From assembly GCA_027310725.1 (NCBI GenBank), contig DAIDAG010000066.1:1-64000 (forward strand): a DNA stretch of 64,000 bases. The letters run 5' to 3'. The DNA is from Sideroxydans sp. Lineage in GTDB: Bacteria > Pseudomonadota > Gammaproteobacteria > Burkholderiales > Gallionellaceae. Of the stretch, positions 1 to 7,779 are shown in pieces; within the stretch, counting starts at the first letter, position 1, and every line of letters begins with the position of its first letter. The position numbers and the translations under genes were made by a program. The notes beneath the pieces were generated by a model. The model was not told where the DNA came from and ran no database searches. It saw only the letters and a program-made list of their open reading frames with translations.

Positions 1-15
1 TGGCGTCCCCTACGG
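1..15 (-). other. tRNA-Glu 3'-end fragment, probable attachment-site remnant
   Basis: Read on the minus strand the first 15 bases are CCGTAGGGGACGCCA, which matches from memory the 3' end (acceptor stem plus CCA) of betaproteobacterial tRNA-Glu. The match stops at base 16, where the T-arm should continue, so this is not a whole tRNA gene. A 3' tRNA scrap next to an AlpA-like regulator and a recombinase is what an integrated element leaves at one end. The short length makes chance similarity possible. Confidence 0.4.
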
Positions 16-524
16 CGTTCTATGTGCAAGCATTGGCGCCGTTTATCGATTGATTGTTTATTGCATACCCCCATTTATACCCCCAACACCTAAAACAGCA
101 ATTTGCCCTCTCGCGAGAAGCCGGAGAAATGGAATATTCCAATTTGCCCAAGTGCTTTATAGTCGCACAATCCAGTAAAGAAGCAATGGGGTAATCCGAT
201 GATCAGGACGGGAAGATTTGTTGAATACGGCAGTACCATCTACGAGTTTGTCAGCGAAGAAGATGTGATCGGCTTCATGGCTTGTTGCCGTGGCGCCGAC
301 GGTCGCCCGGTGCCGTGCGCAACTCAATGGCGATGCGTTAGACAACAACACAGAAAGTGATGGAGAAGGGGAAAGGGCTGGAGCGTTAACTATCGGCCCA
401 AAATTACACTTTACGCCCAAGTAGGTTTTACGGCAAAAATAGTGCAATGACAAAACTTGCACAAAAGTACAGCTTGCATTAAAGTTTGTTCCTGTTCGTT
501 TGAGCTTTAATAACGGAGGCAGGC
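16..524. other. Intergenic stretch at mobile-element edge
   Basis: No recognisable gene apart from one possible 53-codon frame (199-360), listed separately. It contains the phased motif catacccccatttatacccc near 63-83. A good Shine-Dalgarno (GGAGG, 515-519) near its right end belongs to the following AlpA-like gene. Confidence 0.5.
199..360 (+). CDS. Possible small protein, 53 aa, unknown
   Basis: ATG at 199 with a GGGG run about 8 bases upstream. The translation starts MIRTGRFVEYGSTIYEF and continues with an acidic stretch and two adjacent Cys residues, ending at TGA 358-360. The composition is protein-like and codon-third positions are reasonable, but I do not recognise the family. A longer frame on the opposite strand covers the same bases and looks less like a protein. 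It could be a truncated gene of the integrated element. Confidence 0.3.
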   Translation: MIRTGRFVEYGSTIYEFVSEEDVIGFMACCRGADGRPVPCATQWRCVRQQHRK

Positions 525-785
525 GTGGGCGCATCAGAATTGCCATTCAAAGTGGAGGAGGAGGCATCTCCCTTCATGAAGATGGCCGAAGTAATAAAGT
601 TCACCTCTCTGGGTAAGACCAGAATCTATGAACTCATAAAAGACAAGGAAAGCGGGTTCCCGCAGCCCTTCCACATTTCAGTCCATGCCGTTCGTTTCAG
701 CCGGGAAGCCATCTATAGATGGTGCGCCCAGAAAATTCAGAACACCGGCACCAATCAACAAACAGGTGAATGTCATGCTCAATAA
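525..785 (+). CDS. AlpA-family phage/island transcriptional regulator
   Basis: An 86-residue protein with a winged helix-turn-helix of AlpA type: residues 18-75 contain MKMAEVIKFTSLGKTRIYEL, then SGFPQPFHI and VRFSREAIYRW, the usual AlpA order (HTH, FP-P strand, W motif). AlpA proteins are small DNA-binding activators that control excision genes of prophages and integrative islands. I chose GTG 525 because GGAGG lies five bases upstream; an internal ATG at 576 would give the more typical length of about 70 residues. It sits beside a recombinase and a tRNA-derived scrap, which fits an island control region. Confidence 0.8.
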   Translation: MGASELPFKVEEEASPFMKMAEVIKFTSLGKTRIYELIKDKESGFPQPFHISVHAVRFSREAIYRWCAQKIQNTGTNQQTGECHAQ

Positions 786-940
786 TTGGTGCATGTATTC
801 AACGTGCACCACAGCTGTGCGTGACCGTCTGGAAATGGCACCAGCGGTACATCATGTTGCAGCGGCCACTTGAGCATCGAGAAATCAGCGCACCAGTGAG
901 TGCGACCGACTGTAAAGCCAGTCGCACTGCCTGCACGTTG

Positions 941-1555
941 CTAGATTTCAGTCTGCTCAGCAATCTCCAAGGCATCATCGACCTCAATGCCCAAGTATCT
1001 GATTGTACTTTCCAGTCTACTGTGGCCGAGCAGTAGTTGAATGGCTCTTAGGTTCTTTGTGTGACGGTATATCAAAGTGGCCTTCGTACGTCGCATCGTG
1101 TGCGTTCCATAATTCGTAGTATCCAGTCCGACAGACTGAACCCATCGATGCACGATTCGGGCATATTGCCGCGTAGTGATATGAGGGGAATCTTTCTGCC
1201 GACTTGGGAAAAGGAACTGTTCTGAACTCAGCTTCGCTTTTGCAATCCATAAAGCAACAGCATCGCGGGTTGGCTCTGTGAGCTCAAACTGGACTGGTCG
1301 TTGGGTTTTTCGCTGCATGACCATTGCCCTGGACATCATTTGATTGCCGTGGGTAATGTCGCGCACGCGAAGATCGACCAAATCGCATCCGCGCAGTTTA
1401 CTGTCGATAGCGAGATTGAATAATGCAAGATCTCGAATACGCTTGTCCTGTTGAAGGTGAAATCGAATAGCCCAGATGTCCTTTAGCTTTAGTGGAGACT
1501 TCTGTCCGATAAGCTTGCCTTTGTTCCATGGCTCGTGAGATTGAGAGGTGTTCAT
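941..1555 (-). CDS. Tyrosine recombinase/integrase, catalytic domain only
   Basis: About 204 residues from ATG 1555 (start MNTSQSHEPWNKGK, a typical N-terminus for this short class). The tyrosine-recombinase residues can be seen: Arg in SKLRGCDL, the HxxR box in HTMRR, His in LLGHSRLE and the nucleophile Tyr in TIRYLGIE. The N-terminal core-binding domain of full-length integrases is absent, as is normal in this small family found on plasmids and islands. It would cut and rejoin DNA at specific sites. A longer frame extends upstream to 1663, but the added residues do not look conserved. It faces the AlpA-like gene convergently. Confidence 0.85.
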   Translation of the reverse strand: MNTSQSHEPWNKGKLIGQKSPLKLKDIWAIRFHLQQDKRIRDLALFNLAIDSKLRGCDLVDLRVRDITHGNQMMSRAMVMQRKTQRPVQFELTEPTRDAVALWIAKAKLSSEQFLFPSRQKDSPHITTRQYARIVHRWVQSVGLDTTNYGTHTMRRTKATLIYRHTKNLRAIQLLLGHSRLESTIRYLGIEVDDALEIAEQTEI

Positions 1556-2206
1556 GCCGGACTCCTTAAGTGATTGAAGGAATCGCTTTGACAAATATTC
1601 GTAGGCATTATTCAAGTCAAGGGCCGGAAATAAACTCAAGTGTTCGCTATATAGAAAATTCAACCAGCATCTGAATGCCCGCTATGCAGTGCCCTCTGTT
1701 GTACTTTAATGTAATTCTTCAGCTTGTGTTGGCGACGGAACAAAACCGCTAATAAATGCCGCCACTTGAGATTGGAGTGAAATCCCAAAGTGAACCGGCT
1801 GCCGTCAGTTATTCCGAATATCTGTTGCGCATTGCGGACGTTCAGTTTGACGCGACCCGACGGTCTCCATTCGACCCCAAGGAGTTAGACGAACTGGTAA
1901 TTTCGTCGCCAGAAACCGGACTGTCGTGTAGGACCGCTGCCGACCCGATATAGTCACTCCGTCCTGTTTTCAGAGATACTAATCAGACTGGCAGGTAGCT
2001 GTCAGTGAAGGCAGGACATGCACCTGCGGATTACGAATATTCGACCCGAACATTCGATGTTTCCCGCTTTGGTTTCGAATCTGCAGGTGCGCTTGAGTTC
2101 GTTAACGAATACTCAGGGCTCGCCGTCCAACCGGCTCTCTATATTGGCTTCGCAGAACTCAGGCATGCATGTCCGTATCTAAAATCTACCACTATCGGAG
2201 GTGATT
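1556..2206. other. Non-coding stretch upstream of IS110 transposase
   Basis: No convincing gene. Two short frames (1756-1953 and 2005-2274) have no recognisable domain. The part directly before the IS110 transposase should include the left end of that element. In IS110-group elements this non-coding end encodes the bridge RNA, but I cannot mark its boundaries by eye. Confidence 0.45.
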
Positions 2207-3478
2207 ATGAAACCTCAATCCAACCCTTCCTTTACGGCCTGCGTTGGTATCGACTGGGCCGACAAGAAACATGATTTCTGTTTGCAGGCCGCCGGTTCAG
2301 ACCAACGAGTGTTTGGCACAATAGATCATTCCCCTGAATCAATCATGCAGTGGGTATGTTCCTTACACGACCGCTTTGGCGGACCTATCGCCATCTGTCT
2401 GGAGTTAGCCAAGGGGCCTTTGGTCTATGTGTTACAGCGATACGATTTCATCGTGATCTTCCCTGTTCACCCATCAACCCTTGCCAAATACCGGGATGCC
2501 TTTGTTCCCAGTCACGCCAAGGATGATCCAACCGATGCCGAGATGGCACTGGATATCATGCTGCGTCATCCGGACAAGCTGCAACCGCTCAAACTGCAGA
2601 GTGTCGCCATGCGAACCTTGACCGCACTGGTCGAAGAACGGCGTGATCTGATCGATTCGATCGTTGGCCTCACAAATCGACTGACCAGCACCCTGAAGCA
2701 ATACTATCCGCAAGCACTGGATTGGTTCGAGCACCGCGACACGTTGATCTTTTGTGATTTCTTGAGCCATTGGCCTACGCTTAAACACGTCAAGCGTGCC
2801 AGACGCTCCACGTTGGAATCCTTCTTCCGTGAGCACAAAGCAAATAGGACATACCTCGTCGAAGAACGCATTCAGGGAATCAGGGATGCGACTGCACTGA
2901 CCGAGGATGAATCTGTCATCCGACCTAATCAGATGGCCGTGCAAGCAATGGTCGAACAGTTGCGCGTCCTGTTGCAAGCTATTGGTCGCTTTGATGCTGA
3001 GATCGATGCAGTTGGTAAGACCATGCCTGACTATGGTCTGTTCGCGGCCTTGCCTGGTGCAGGTCACATCTTGGCGCCCAGGCTATTGGTGGCCTTCGGT
3101 GAAGATCGGGATCGTTATACCAATGCAGCGCAGATCCAGAGCTATTCCGGAGTCGCACCAGTGGTCGAGCGCAGCGGCAACAAGTGTTGGGTGCATTGGC
3201 GTATCGCCTGTCCCACGTTTCTCCGCCAGACGTTTGTTGAATGGGCAGGCTCGACCATACCGAGATCGTATTGGGCAGAAGCCTACTACCGACAACAACG
3301 CGCCAAAGGTTGCTCACACCGGGTGGCCGTTCGCGCTCTGGCGTTCAAGTGGATACGCATTGTCTATCGTTGCTGGAAGACACGTACCCCGTATGACGAA
3401 TCCGTTTACTTGAAATCGTTGAAACGCCGGGGTTCGCCGTTACTCGCTAGTGTCGCAGAGGCTGCAATAATGACTTGA
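2207..3478 (+). CDS. IS110-family transposase
   Basis: A 423-residue DEDD recombinase. The N-terminal RuvC-like domain starts CVGIDWADKKHDFCL (first Asp). The C-terminal transposase_20 domain holds LPGAGHILAPRLL and the Ser-containing QSYSGVAPVVERSG, where the catalytic Ser of this family lies. The ATG at 2207 has GGAGG five bases upstream; a GTG at 2201 overlaps that ribosome site and is unlikely. IS110 elements lack classical inverted repeats and are guided by a structured RNA from a non-coding end. The frame is intact at full family length, so the element may be active. It separates the recombinase region from the B12 region. Confidence 0.92.
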   Translation: MKPQSNPSFTACVGIDWADKKHDFCLQAAGSDQRVFGTIDHSPESIMQWVCSLHDRFGGPIAICLELAKGPLVYVLQRYDFIVIFPVHPSTLAKYRDAFVPSHAKDDPTDAEMALDIMLRHPDKLQPLKLQSVAMRTLTALVEERRDLIDSIVGLTNRLTSTLKQYYPQALDWFEHRDTLIFCDFLSHWPTLKHVKRARRSTLESFFREHKANRTYLVEERIQGIRDATALTEDESVIRPNQMAVQAMVEQLRVLLQAIGRFDAEIDAVGKTMPDYGLFAALPGAGHILAPRLLVAFGEDRDRYTNAAQIQSYSGVAPVVERSGNKCWVHWRIACPTFLRQTFVEWAGSTIPRSYWAEAYYRQQRAKGCSHRVAVRALAFKWIRIVYRCWKTRTPYDESVYLKSLKRRGSPLLASVAEAAIMT

Positions 3479-4033
3479 CGAGTGGCTCAGGGCGCGAAGC
3501 AGACCGTCAAGAGGAATTCAATGAGGGTACACTTCTCGGCCGAAACAGCCCTTCGCGAACGGCAGCTTTAGCGAACGCAATTTCGCAACTTGAGCTACTG
3601 CAATGTGCCATCAGCGGAACTTCGAATTGAAAAAGTCAGTGTCCGCCACATTGCTGCCGGTCAAATTGCGAGGACAATCTGTCTCTTGTCGGCCACTTCC
3701 CTTCGCGACTGACCGCTTTCCGGCGGTCATATTTACGATATGAAGTTTAAATGTGCCGAGATATGCCGATCGAGGTCGCTACTGCCAATGAGTGCATCTC
3801 GGCGATTCTGTTGAGTCGAGGAACAAGTTATGGCATCCAACATCAATGACCGCTCCACTCCAACACCTGACAGGCAGGATCTTTTCTAAAAAAAACTAAA
3901 GAAACAAACTTGAGTCTCGGCTTCCACAAAAGATGGTCGGCAGCACCCGTTCCGGTCAGACAAACTCGTAAATACGCTGCCAGAATGCTGCGGTTCGTAA
4001 CGTGCTGCAATCGACACAAAGCATTCATGTAAT
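3479..4033. other. Non-coding stretch between IS110 and B12 region
   Basis: No gene recognised. Short frames near 3843-4252 on the minus strand are shadows of the riboswitch. The sequence around 3530-3760 (gcccttcgcgaacggcagc and similar) looks like the diverged intergenic repeat material common in environmental proteobacterial genomes. Confidence 0.45.
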
Positions 4034-4062
4034 TTGACACACTTCCTCCACACGGGGAAAAT
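4034..4062 (+). promoter_or_regulatory. Sigma-70 promoter for the cbpAB transcript
   Basis: A perfect -35 box TTGACA (4034-4039), a 17-base spacer and GAAAAT (4057-4062) as -10, matching four of six consensus positions. It lies directly upstream of the first riboswitch, so transcription would start near 4069, where the aptamer begins. Confidence 0.5.
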
Positions 4063-4065
4063 GCT

Positions 4066-4230
4066 ACCACCGTTCGGTTCGACGAAACGGAACACGGTGC
4101 AAATCCGTGGCGGGCCCGCCGCTGTATCCGGGGACGGAAGCTGCACGGTTGCAAGACCAGCCACTGACGAGGATCACCTCGGCGGGAAGGCGCAGCGATC
4201 CGGCTGATCCGGTAGCCAGAAGACGTGTCG
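4066..4230 (+). promoter_or_regulatory. Cobalamin riboswitch controlling cbpAB
   Basis: The conserved cobalamin aptamer blocks appear in order: CGGTGCAAATCCG (about 4094), the GGGCCCGCCGCTGTA block, the GCCACTG block (about 4161-4167), GGGAAGGCG (about 4180) and the B12 box AGCCAGAAGACGTGTC (4214-4229). A strong terminator follows. Known cobalamin riboswitches bind adenosyl- or methylcobalamin and switch downstream genes off, so the peptide/maturase pair should be made when B12 is scarce. Confidence 0.88.
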
Positions 4231-4252
4231 AACCGATTTGGAGTCTAGGCAA

Positions 4253-4309
4253 GGGCTCCGGCTGACCGCATGCTCGAGCGTGTGGTCAGCCGGAGCCCTT
4301 TTTGTTTTT
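4253..4309 (+). terminator. Intrinsic terminator, expression platform of riboswitch
   Basis: A perfect 15-bp stem (4253-4267 with 4284-4298, arm GGGCTCCGGCTGACC) with a 16-base loop, followed by TTTTTGTTTTT. It sits between the aptamer and the cbpA start, so ligand-dependent premature termination is the obvious mechanism. Confidence 0.88.
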
Positions 4310-4330
4310 CTATATCCCGAGGAGTGGATC

Positions 4331-4486
4331 ATGACACAGACCGTTAAGACACAAGCAGCAACCCAGCCCGCCACAGTCGCCAAGACCCAGCCCTCAGCGC
4401 CGACCATCGCCGTTCGCAAAAGTTGCAACCCAGACGGTATCGGTCTCTCACACTATGTGCTGATGGATAAGAAAGCGGCCAAATGA
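4331..4486 (+). CDS. cbpA: CbpA-type RiPP precursor peptide, 51 aa
   Basis: A 51-residue peptide starting at ATG 4331 with GAGGAG just upstream. The first 34 residues are rich in Thr, Gln, Ala and Pro without a signal peptide. The C-terminal part is AVRKSCNPDGIGLSHYVLMD followed by a basic tail, with a single Cys. Its stop overlaps the start of the radical SAM gene (ATGA), so the two are translationally coupled. This layout (cobalamin riboswitch, short peptide, radical SAM/SPASM enzyme) matches what I recall as the CbpA/CbpB family, in which the enzyme is predicted to modify the peptide. The modified residue and the function of the product are unknown to me. The symbol is by recall of the family, not by alignment. 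Confidence 0.75.
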   Translation: MTQTVKTQAATQPATVAKTQPSAPTIAVRKSCNPDGIGLSHYVLMDKKAAK

Positions 4487-5862
4487 CGGCAGCAGCCTTG
4501 AACCGGGCCAATGCCGGCCAGGCGCTTTTCCCCGTGGACATCGGCCACGATATCTATGCGGCAGTCACTGATCCGAGCACCGCTTTCTGGGCGCTGGTCG
4601 ACAAGACTCGCATCGCTGAATCGCTGGCCGGCGGTCCACTACTCGACGCCTATCGCGACAAGGCTGATATCTTCGCCCAAGAGTTGCATGCACTGCGCTT
4701 CGAACTGAAACCCTCCGGCGTTTACCTGAACCCGACTGAGCGCTGCAACCTCGACTGCACCTACTGCTACCTGCCGGGCGAGCAGCGTAGTGGTGGCAGC
4801 CACATGCCAGCAGAAACGTTGAACGCCTCGCTCGACAAGTTGCGTGACTACTTCCGCTCTGTCATGCCGGAAGGGCGCAAGCCGCGCGCCATCTTTCACG
4901 GGGCCGAGCCGTTGATGAACAAGGACGCGGTGTTCACCGCCATCAACGCTTTCGCCGACGACTTTGCCTTCGGCCTGCAGACTAACGGCACGTTGCTTGA
5001 CGACGATGCAGTGAAATTTCTCACCTCGCGCAATGTCAGCATCGGACTCTCGCTCGACGGTCCCTTCGCCGACATTACCGACGCCACGCGCCGCACCTGG
5101 GGGGGCAAGAGCGTGCATGCCAAGGTGCTGGCGGCGATGGAGAAGCTGAAGGGTTATGGCTCGTGGAGCGTCATTACCACCTGCACCACAGAAAATCTGC
5201 CCTATTTGACGCAGATGGTCGAACTCTTCCATGCCAATGAAGTGCCGACCTGCATGCTCAACACTGTGCGCTGCACCCTACCTGGCGCACGCGGCGTCAA
5301 GCCGACGGACAGTGCCATGGCCGAGACCTTCTTTGCCGCCATGGATCGTACGCATGAACTCTATCGTGAAACGGGGCGCAAGCTGATAGTCGCCAATTTC
5401 GCCAATATCCTCATCGGAATTCTTGCACCGACGGCGCGGCGGTTAATGTGCGATATCTCACCCTGTGGCGGCGGTCGCGCCTTTTTCGCTCTGGCAGCAG
5501 ACGGCGGCCTGTATCCGTGCAGCGAATTTATCGGCTTGCCACGTTTCAACGGCGGTAATTTGTTAGCAGAAGGCGGCGTCGAAGCGGCGCTGTCCTCTAC
5601 TGCTTTCCAGACCGTGACTACGCGCGATGTTGATACCTTCAGCCCTTGCAGCAATTGCACAATCCGCCATTTCTGCGGCTCACCCTGCCCGGCAGAGGCA
5701 CACGAAATGAACGGCGGTATGGAGAAAACCGGCGCCTTCTGCGAGTTCTACAAGGAGCAGGTTAACTATGCTATGCGCCTGATTGCCGAAGATAAAGCCA
5801 ACGACTACCTGTGGGATGGATGGGACGAGGACACGGAGACGGTATTCGATCTGGCGCTGTAA
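4483..5862 (+). CDS. cbpB: CbpB-type radical SAM/SPASM peptide maturase
   Basis: 459 residues. The radical SAM cluster motif CxxxCxxC is Cys88, Cys92 and Cys95 in ERCNLDCTYCYL, so the domain covers roughly residues 78-300. A Cys-rich SPASM-like tail begins at MCDISPCGGG and continues with LYPCSEF, FSPCSNCTIRHFCGSPC and GAFCEFYKE, enough cysteines for two extra 4Fe-4S clusters. The enzyme would cleave SAM reductively and abstract a hydrogen from CbpA, as in sactipeptide, ranthipeptide or cyclophane maturases; the bond formed cannot be told from sequence. It overlaps cbpA by 4 bases and shares its riboswitch. No exporter or protease gene follows. Confidence 0.85.
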   Translation: MTAAALNRANAGQALFPVDIGHDIYAAVTDPSTAFWALVDKTRIAESLAGGPLLDAYRDKADIFAQELHALRFELKPSGVYLNPTERCNLDCTYCYLPGEQRSGGSHMPAETLNASLDKLRDYFRSVMPEGRKPRAIFHGAEPLMNKDAVFTAINAFADDFAFGLQTNGTLLDDDAVKFLTSRNVSIGLSLDGPFADITDATRRTWGGKSVHAKVLAAMEKLKGYGSWSVITTCTTENLPYLTQMVELFHANEVPTCMLNTVRCTLPGARGVKPTDSAMAETFFAAMDRTHELYRETGRKLIVANFANILIGILAPTARRLMCDISPCGGGRAFFALAADGGLYPCSEFIGLPRFNGGNLLAEGGVEAALSSTAFQTVTTRDVDTFSPCSNCTIRHFCGSPCPAEAHEMNGGMEKTGAFCEFYKEQVNYAMRLIAEDKANDYLWDGWDEDTETVFDLAL

Positions 5863-6262
5863 CTGAGGTCGTGGGTCTGTCTTTGAAATTCGAATGCTGC
5901 CTGCCCCCCGTCAGCTAGTGGAAGTTCGCTCTTGGCTCCAAGTGCTAATTGCGCAGCTTGCAGCGAATGGCCGAATTGGCACGAGCACTCATAGCGCCAC
6001 GCTACCGCAGCCATTGGCTAACATATGGCGCGCGAGGGTGCGCGGCGGCGTGAATATGCTGTGAATTTGGCGACTTGAAAGTGCTGAGACTATTGTGCAG
6101 ATACGGCATTCATTTTTTAGTGCGGGGTGTCGCTAAACCTTCAAGTTGTCGATATGATTCTTACAACACAGGCATTGTCGGCTCTTGGCGGGTTTCATTC
6201 AGAAGTTCTCCTGAGTGCCATTGCCCGTCATCTTACTAAGTAGAGGATAGGCATCTTTTAGA
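5863..6262. other. Intergenic region, no gene seen
   Basis: Lies between the convergent cbpB and nickel/cobalt permease genes. A minus-strand frame across 5805-6014 resembles the low-complexity translations of dispersed intergenic repeats, not a protein family. I see no strong T-tract terminator for either gene. Confidence 0.45.
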
Positions 6263-7318
6263 CTAACGGATGACTTCTAACTCGTCGAAATGTTTCACTC
6301 GGTAGATGAAGACCGACGCAGCCCAGCAAAGGATAAATATGCCAATGATGAAGTAACCAATTGTGCCGAAGTTGTGATTCATGGCTCCTATCGCTTCCCA
6401 TGCTGCGCCTTGCATATTTAACTTGTCGGCGATAAGGCCAAGTGCTTCAACGGAACCAATGACAATGGCAACTATGGCCGACACCAGAGTCATAGTCATA
6501 TTGTAGTAAATCTTTCGGATAGGCTTCATGTAGGCCCAGCCGTATGCGCCGAGCATTAAATGGCCGTCCAGCGTGTCGACAAGTGACATACCAGCGCTGA
6601 ACAGTAACGGGAAAACCATTATGGACCAAGTAGACAACCCTTGCGATGCCTGATTTGCCGATATGCCAAGCAAGCCTATTTCAGTCGCAGTGTCGAATCC
6701 AAATCCGAACAGGAACCCAAGCGGGAACATGTGCCAGCTTCTGGTAATCATGCGGAACAACGGTCGGAATAGTCGGGCCAGAAAGCCCCGGTCAGCTAGC
6801 AGCATGTCGAAGTCATCGTCAACGTAAGCACTACCATTCTTGACCTTGCTCCACGCTTGGTAGATCGACTTCAGAATAATCAGATTCATGATGGCGATGG
6901 CGAACAAAAACAGTGCCGATACAGAGGTGCTGACTACCCCGCCAATTCCTTTCAAGTGGTCGAAACGCCCTGTCATTGCCGCTGTCGCCACAGCAATAGC
7001 GGCCGAGAAAAGCACAACAACACTTGAATGGCCAAGCGAAAAGAAGAGACCAAGCGCAACTGGGCGCTTTTTTTCCTGCATCAATTTACGGGTGACATTG
7101 TCGATTGCGGCAATATGATCAGCATCAACGGCATGACGTAATCCAAAGCTGTAAGCCAACAAGGCAGTACCCAGCAATACGGGATATTGATGAAATGCCA
7201 CCAGCGCCCAAAGCCAAGCCAGAACATTTATGGCGATTAATACACCATAAATGGAGAATAGCTTGCCTCGAACTTTGATATTCGAGTCATTGAAGATGTG
7301 TGCTAATTGAGAAAACAT
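6263..7318 (-). CDS. HoxN/HupN/NixA (NicT) family nickel/cobalt permease
   Basis: 351 residues with about eight hydrophobic segments. The family signature HAVDADHI is at residues 62-69 in TM2, followed by LGHSSVVV and the LGFDTATEIGLL-type motif (here FGFDTATEIGLLG). These permeases import Ni2+ and/or Co2+ by secondary transport. I chose ATG 7318 because the 33 residues in front of it would come from the riboswitch leader. The cobalamin riboswitch upstream argues for cobalt as the physiological substrate, feeding the cobaltochelatase CbiX encoded nearby. Substrate choice cannot be proven from sequence. Confidence 0.88.
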   Translation of the reverse strand: MFSQLAHIFNDSNIKVRGKLFSIYGVLIAINVLAWLWALVAFHQYPVLLGTALLAYSFGLRHAVDADHIAAIDNVTRKLMQEKKRPVALGLFFSLGHSSVVVLFSAAIAVATAAMTGRFDHLKGIGGVVSTSVSALFLFAIAIMNLIILKSIYQAWSKVKNGSAYVDDDFDMLLADRGFLARLFRPLFRMITRSWHMFPLGFLFGFGFDTATEIGLLGISANQASQGLSTWSIMVFPLLFSAGMSLVDTLDGHLMLGAYGWAYMKPIRKIYYNMTMTLVSAIVAIVIGSVEALGLIADKLNMQGAAWEAIGAMNHNFGTIGYFIIGIFILCWAASVFIYRVKHFDELEVIR

Positions 7319-7374
7319 CGGGACACTCTTTGGGATAACGCGTCCCAGTTGGGTTAAAAATAGATGGCGAAGTA

Positions 7375-7465
7375 AGGTCTGACTCTTGGTTTGATACGTC
7401 CAACACATATAAACCAAATACAGTGGCGCGACCGCGACGGGTTTTCACCGGCTTCTCACTTCAAC
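7375..7465 (-). promoter_or_regulatory. Short cobalamin riboswitch for the cobalt permease
   Basis: Read on the minus strand: GCCGGTGAAAACCC, then CGCGGTCGCGCCACTGTA, a variable hairpin, and AGTCAGACC at 7376-7384. This is the compact layout often found before cobalt transporter genes. The 60-base leader to the ATG contains complementary GGGAC and GTCCC around the start region, so translation control by ribosome-site masking is possible. No terminator hairpin with a T-tract is seen. Confidence 0.8.
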
Positions 7466-7488
7466 TTTAACGATCAATTCCGGAAACG

Positions 7489-7494
7489 ATTATA
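7489..7494 (-). promoter_or_regulatory. Probable -10 box of permease transcript
   Basis: A perfect TATAAT on the minus strand, placed about 25 bases before the riboswitch aptamer. I find no good -35 box at 16-18 bases. The upstream DNA is transposase relic sequence. Confidence 0.4.
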
Positions 7495-7504
7495 CATAAG
7501 ATGT

Positions 7505-7712
7505 AGATACAATTTACAGGCTTCAAGGTGCTGAGCAATATTTTGCTTGGATAACTACTCTTCGAATGTCTGTGAACGGGCTTGCCTTGATGAGTGTGGT
7601 CGTTGTTGTAGTACGCCAGCTACTCATCGAGAACGGTTTGTAGTTCCTCAATGTACTGGTAATTTTTGCGACGGAATATGACTCAGTAGAACTCCCGCAA
7701 GATAGTCTTGTG
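7505..7712 (-). pseudogene. IS481-type transposase C-terminal relic
   Basis: Translated on the minus strand, the stretch reads KTILREFY, stop, VIFRRKNYQYIEELQTVLDE, stop, LAYYNNDHTHQGKPVH. This is the end of a DDE transposase integrase core (catalytic-Glu side, with the YN-x-x-R/H-x-HQG motif of IS481/IS3-like enzymes) broken by two in-frame stop codons (TGA and TAG). No other part of the element or its ends is visible. It lies just upstream of the permease riboswitch promoter. Confidence 0.7.
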
Positions 7713-7779
7713 GGAACACACACTGATACTTTTTGTCTGCGGATGGCTACGTTGCTCTTGGCGTGCTCAATCTCGAAGC

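Noticed and set aside
157..546. A 129-codon frame on the minus strand
   Set aside because: Low-complexity, Cys/Pro/Ser-rich translation with no domain; it overlaps the promoter and start of the AlpA-like gene and a better plus-strand frame.
5805..6014. Minus-strand 69-codon frame after cbpB
   Set aside because: Begins inside cbpB on the other strand and reads like intergenic repeat DNA.
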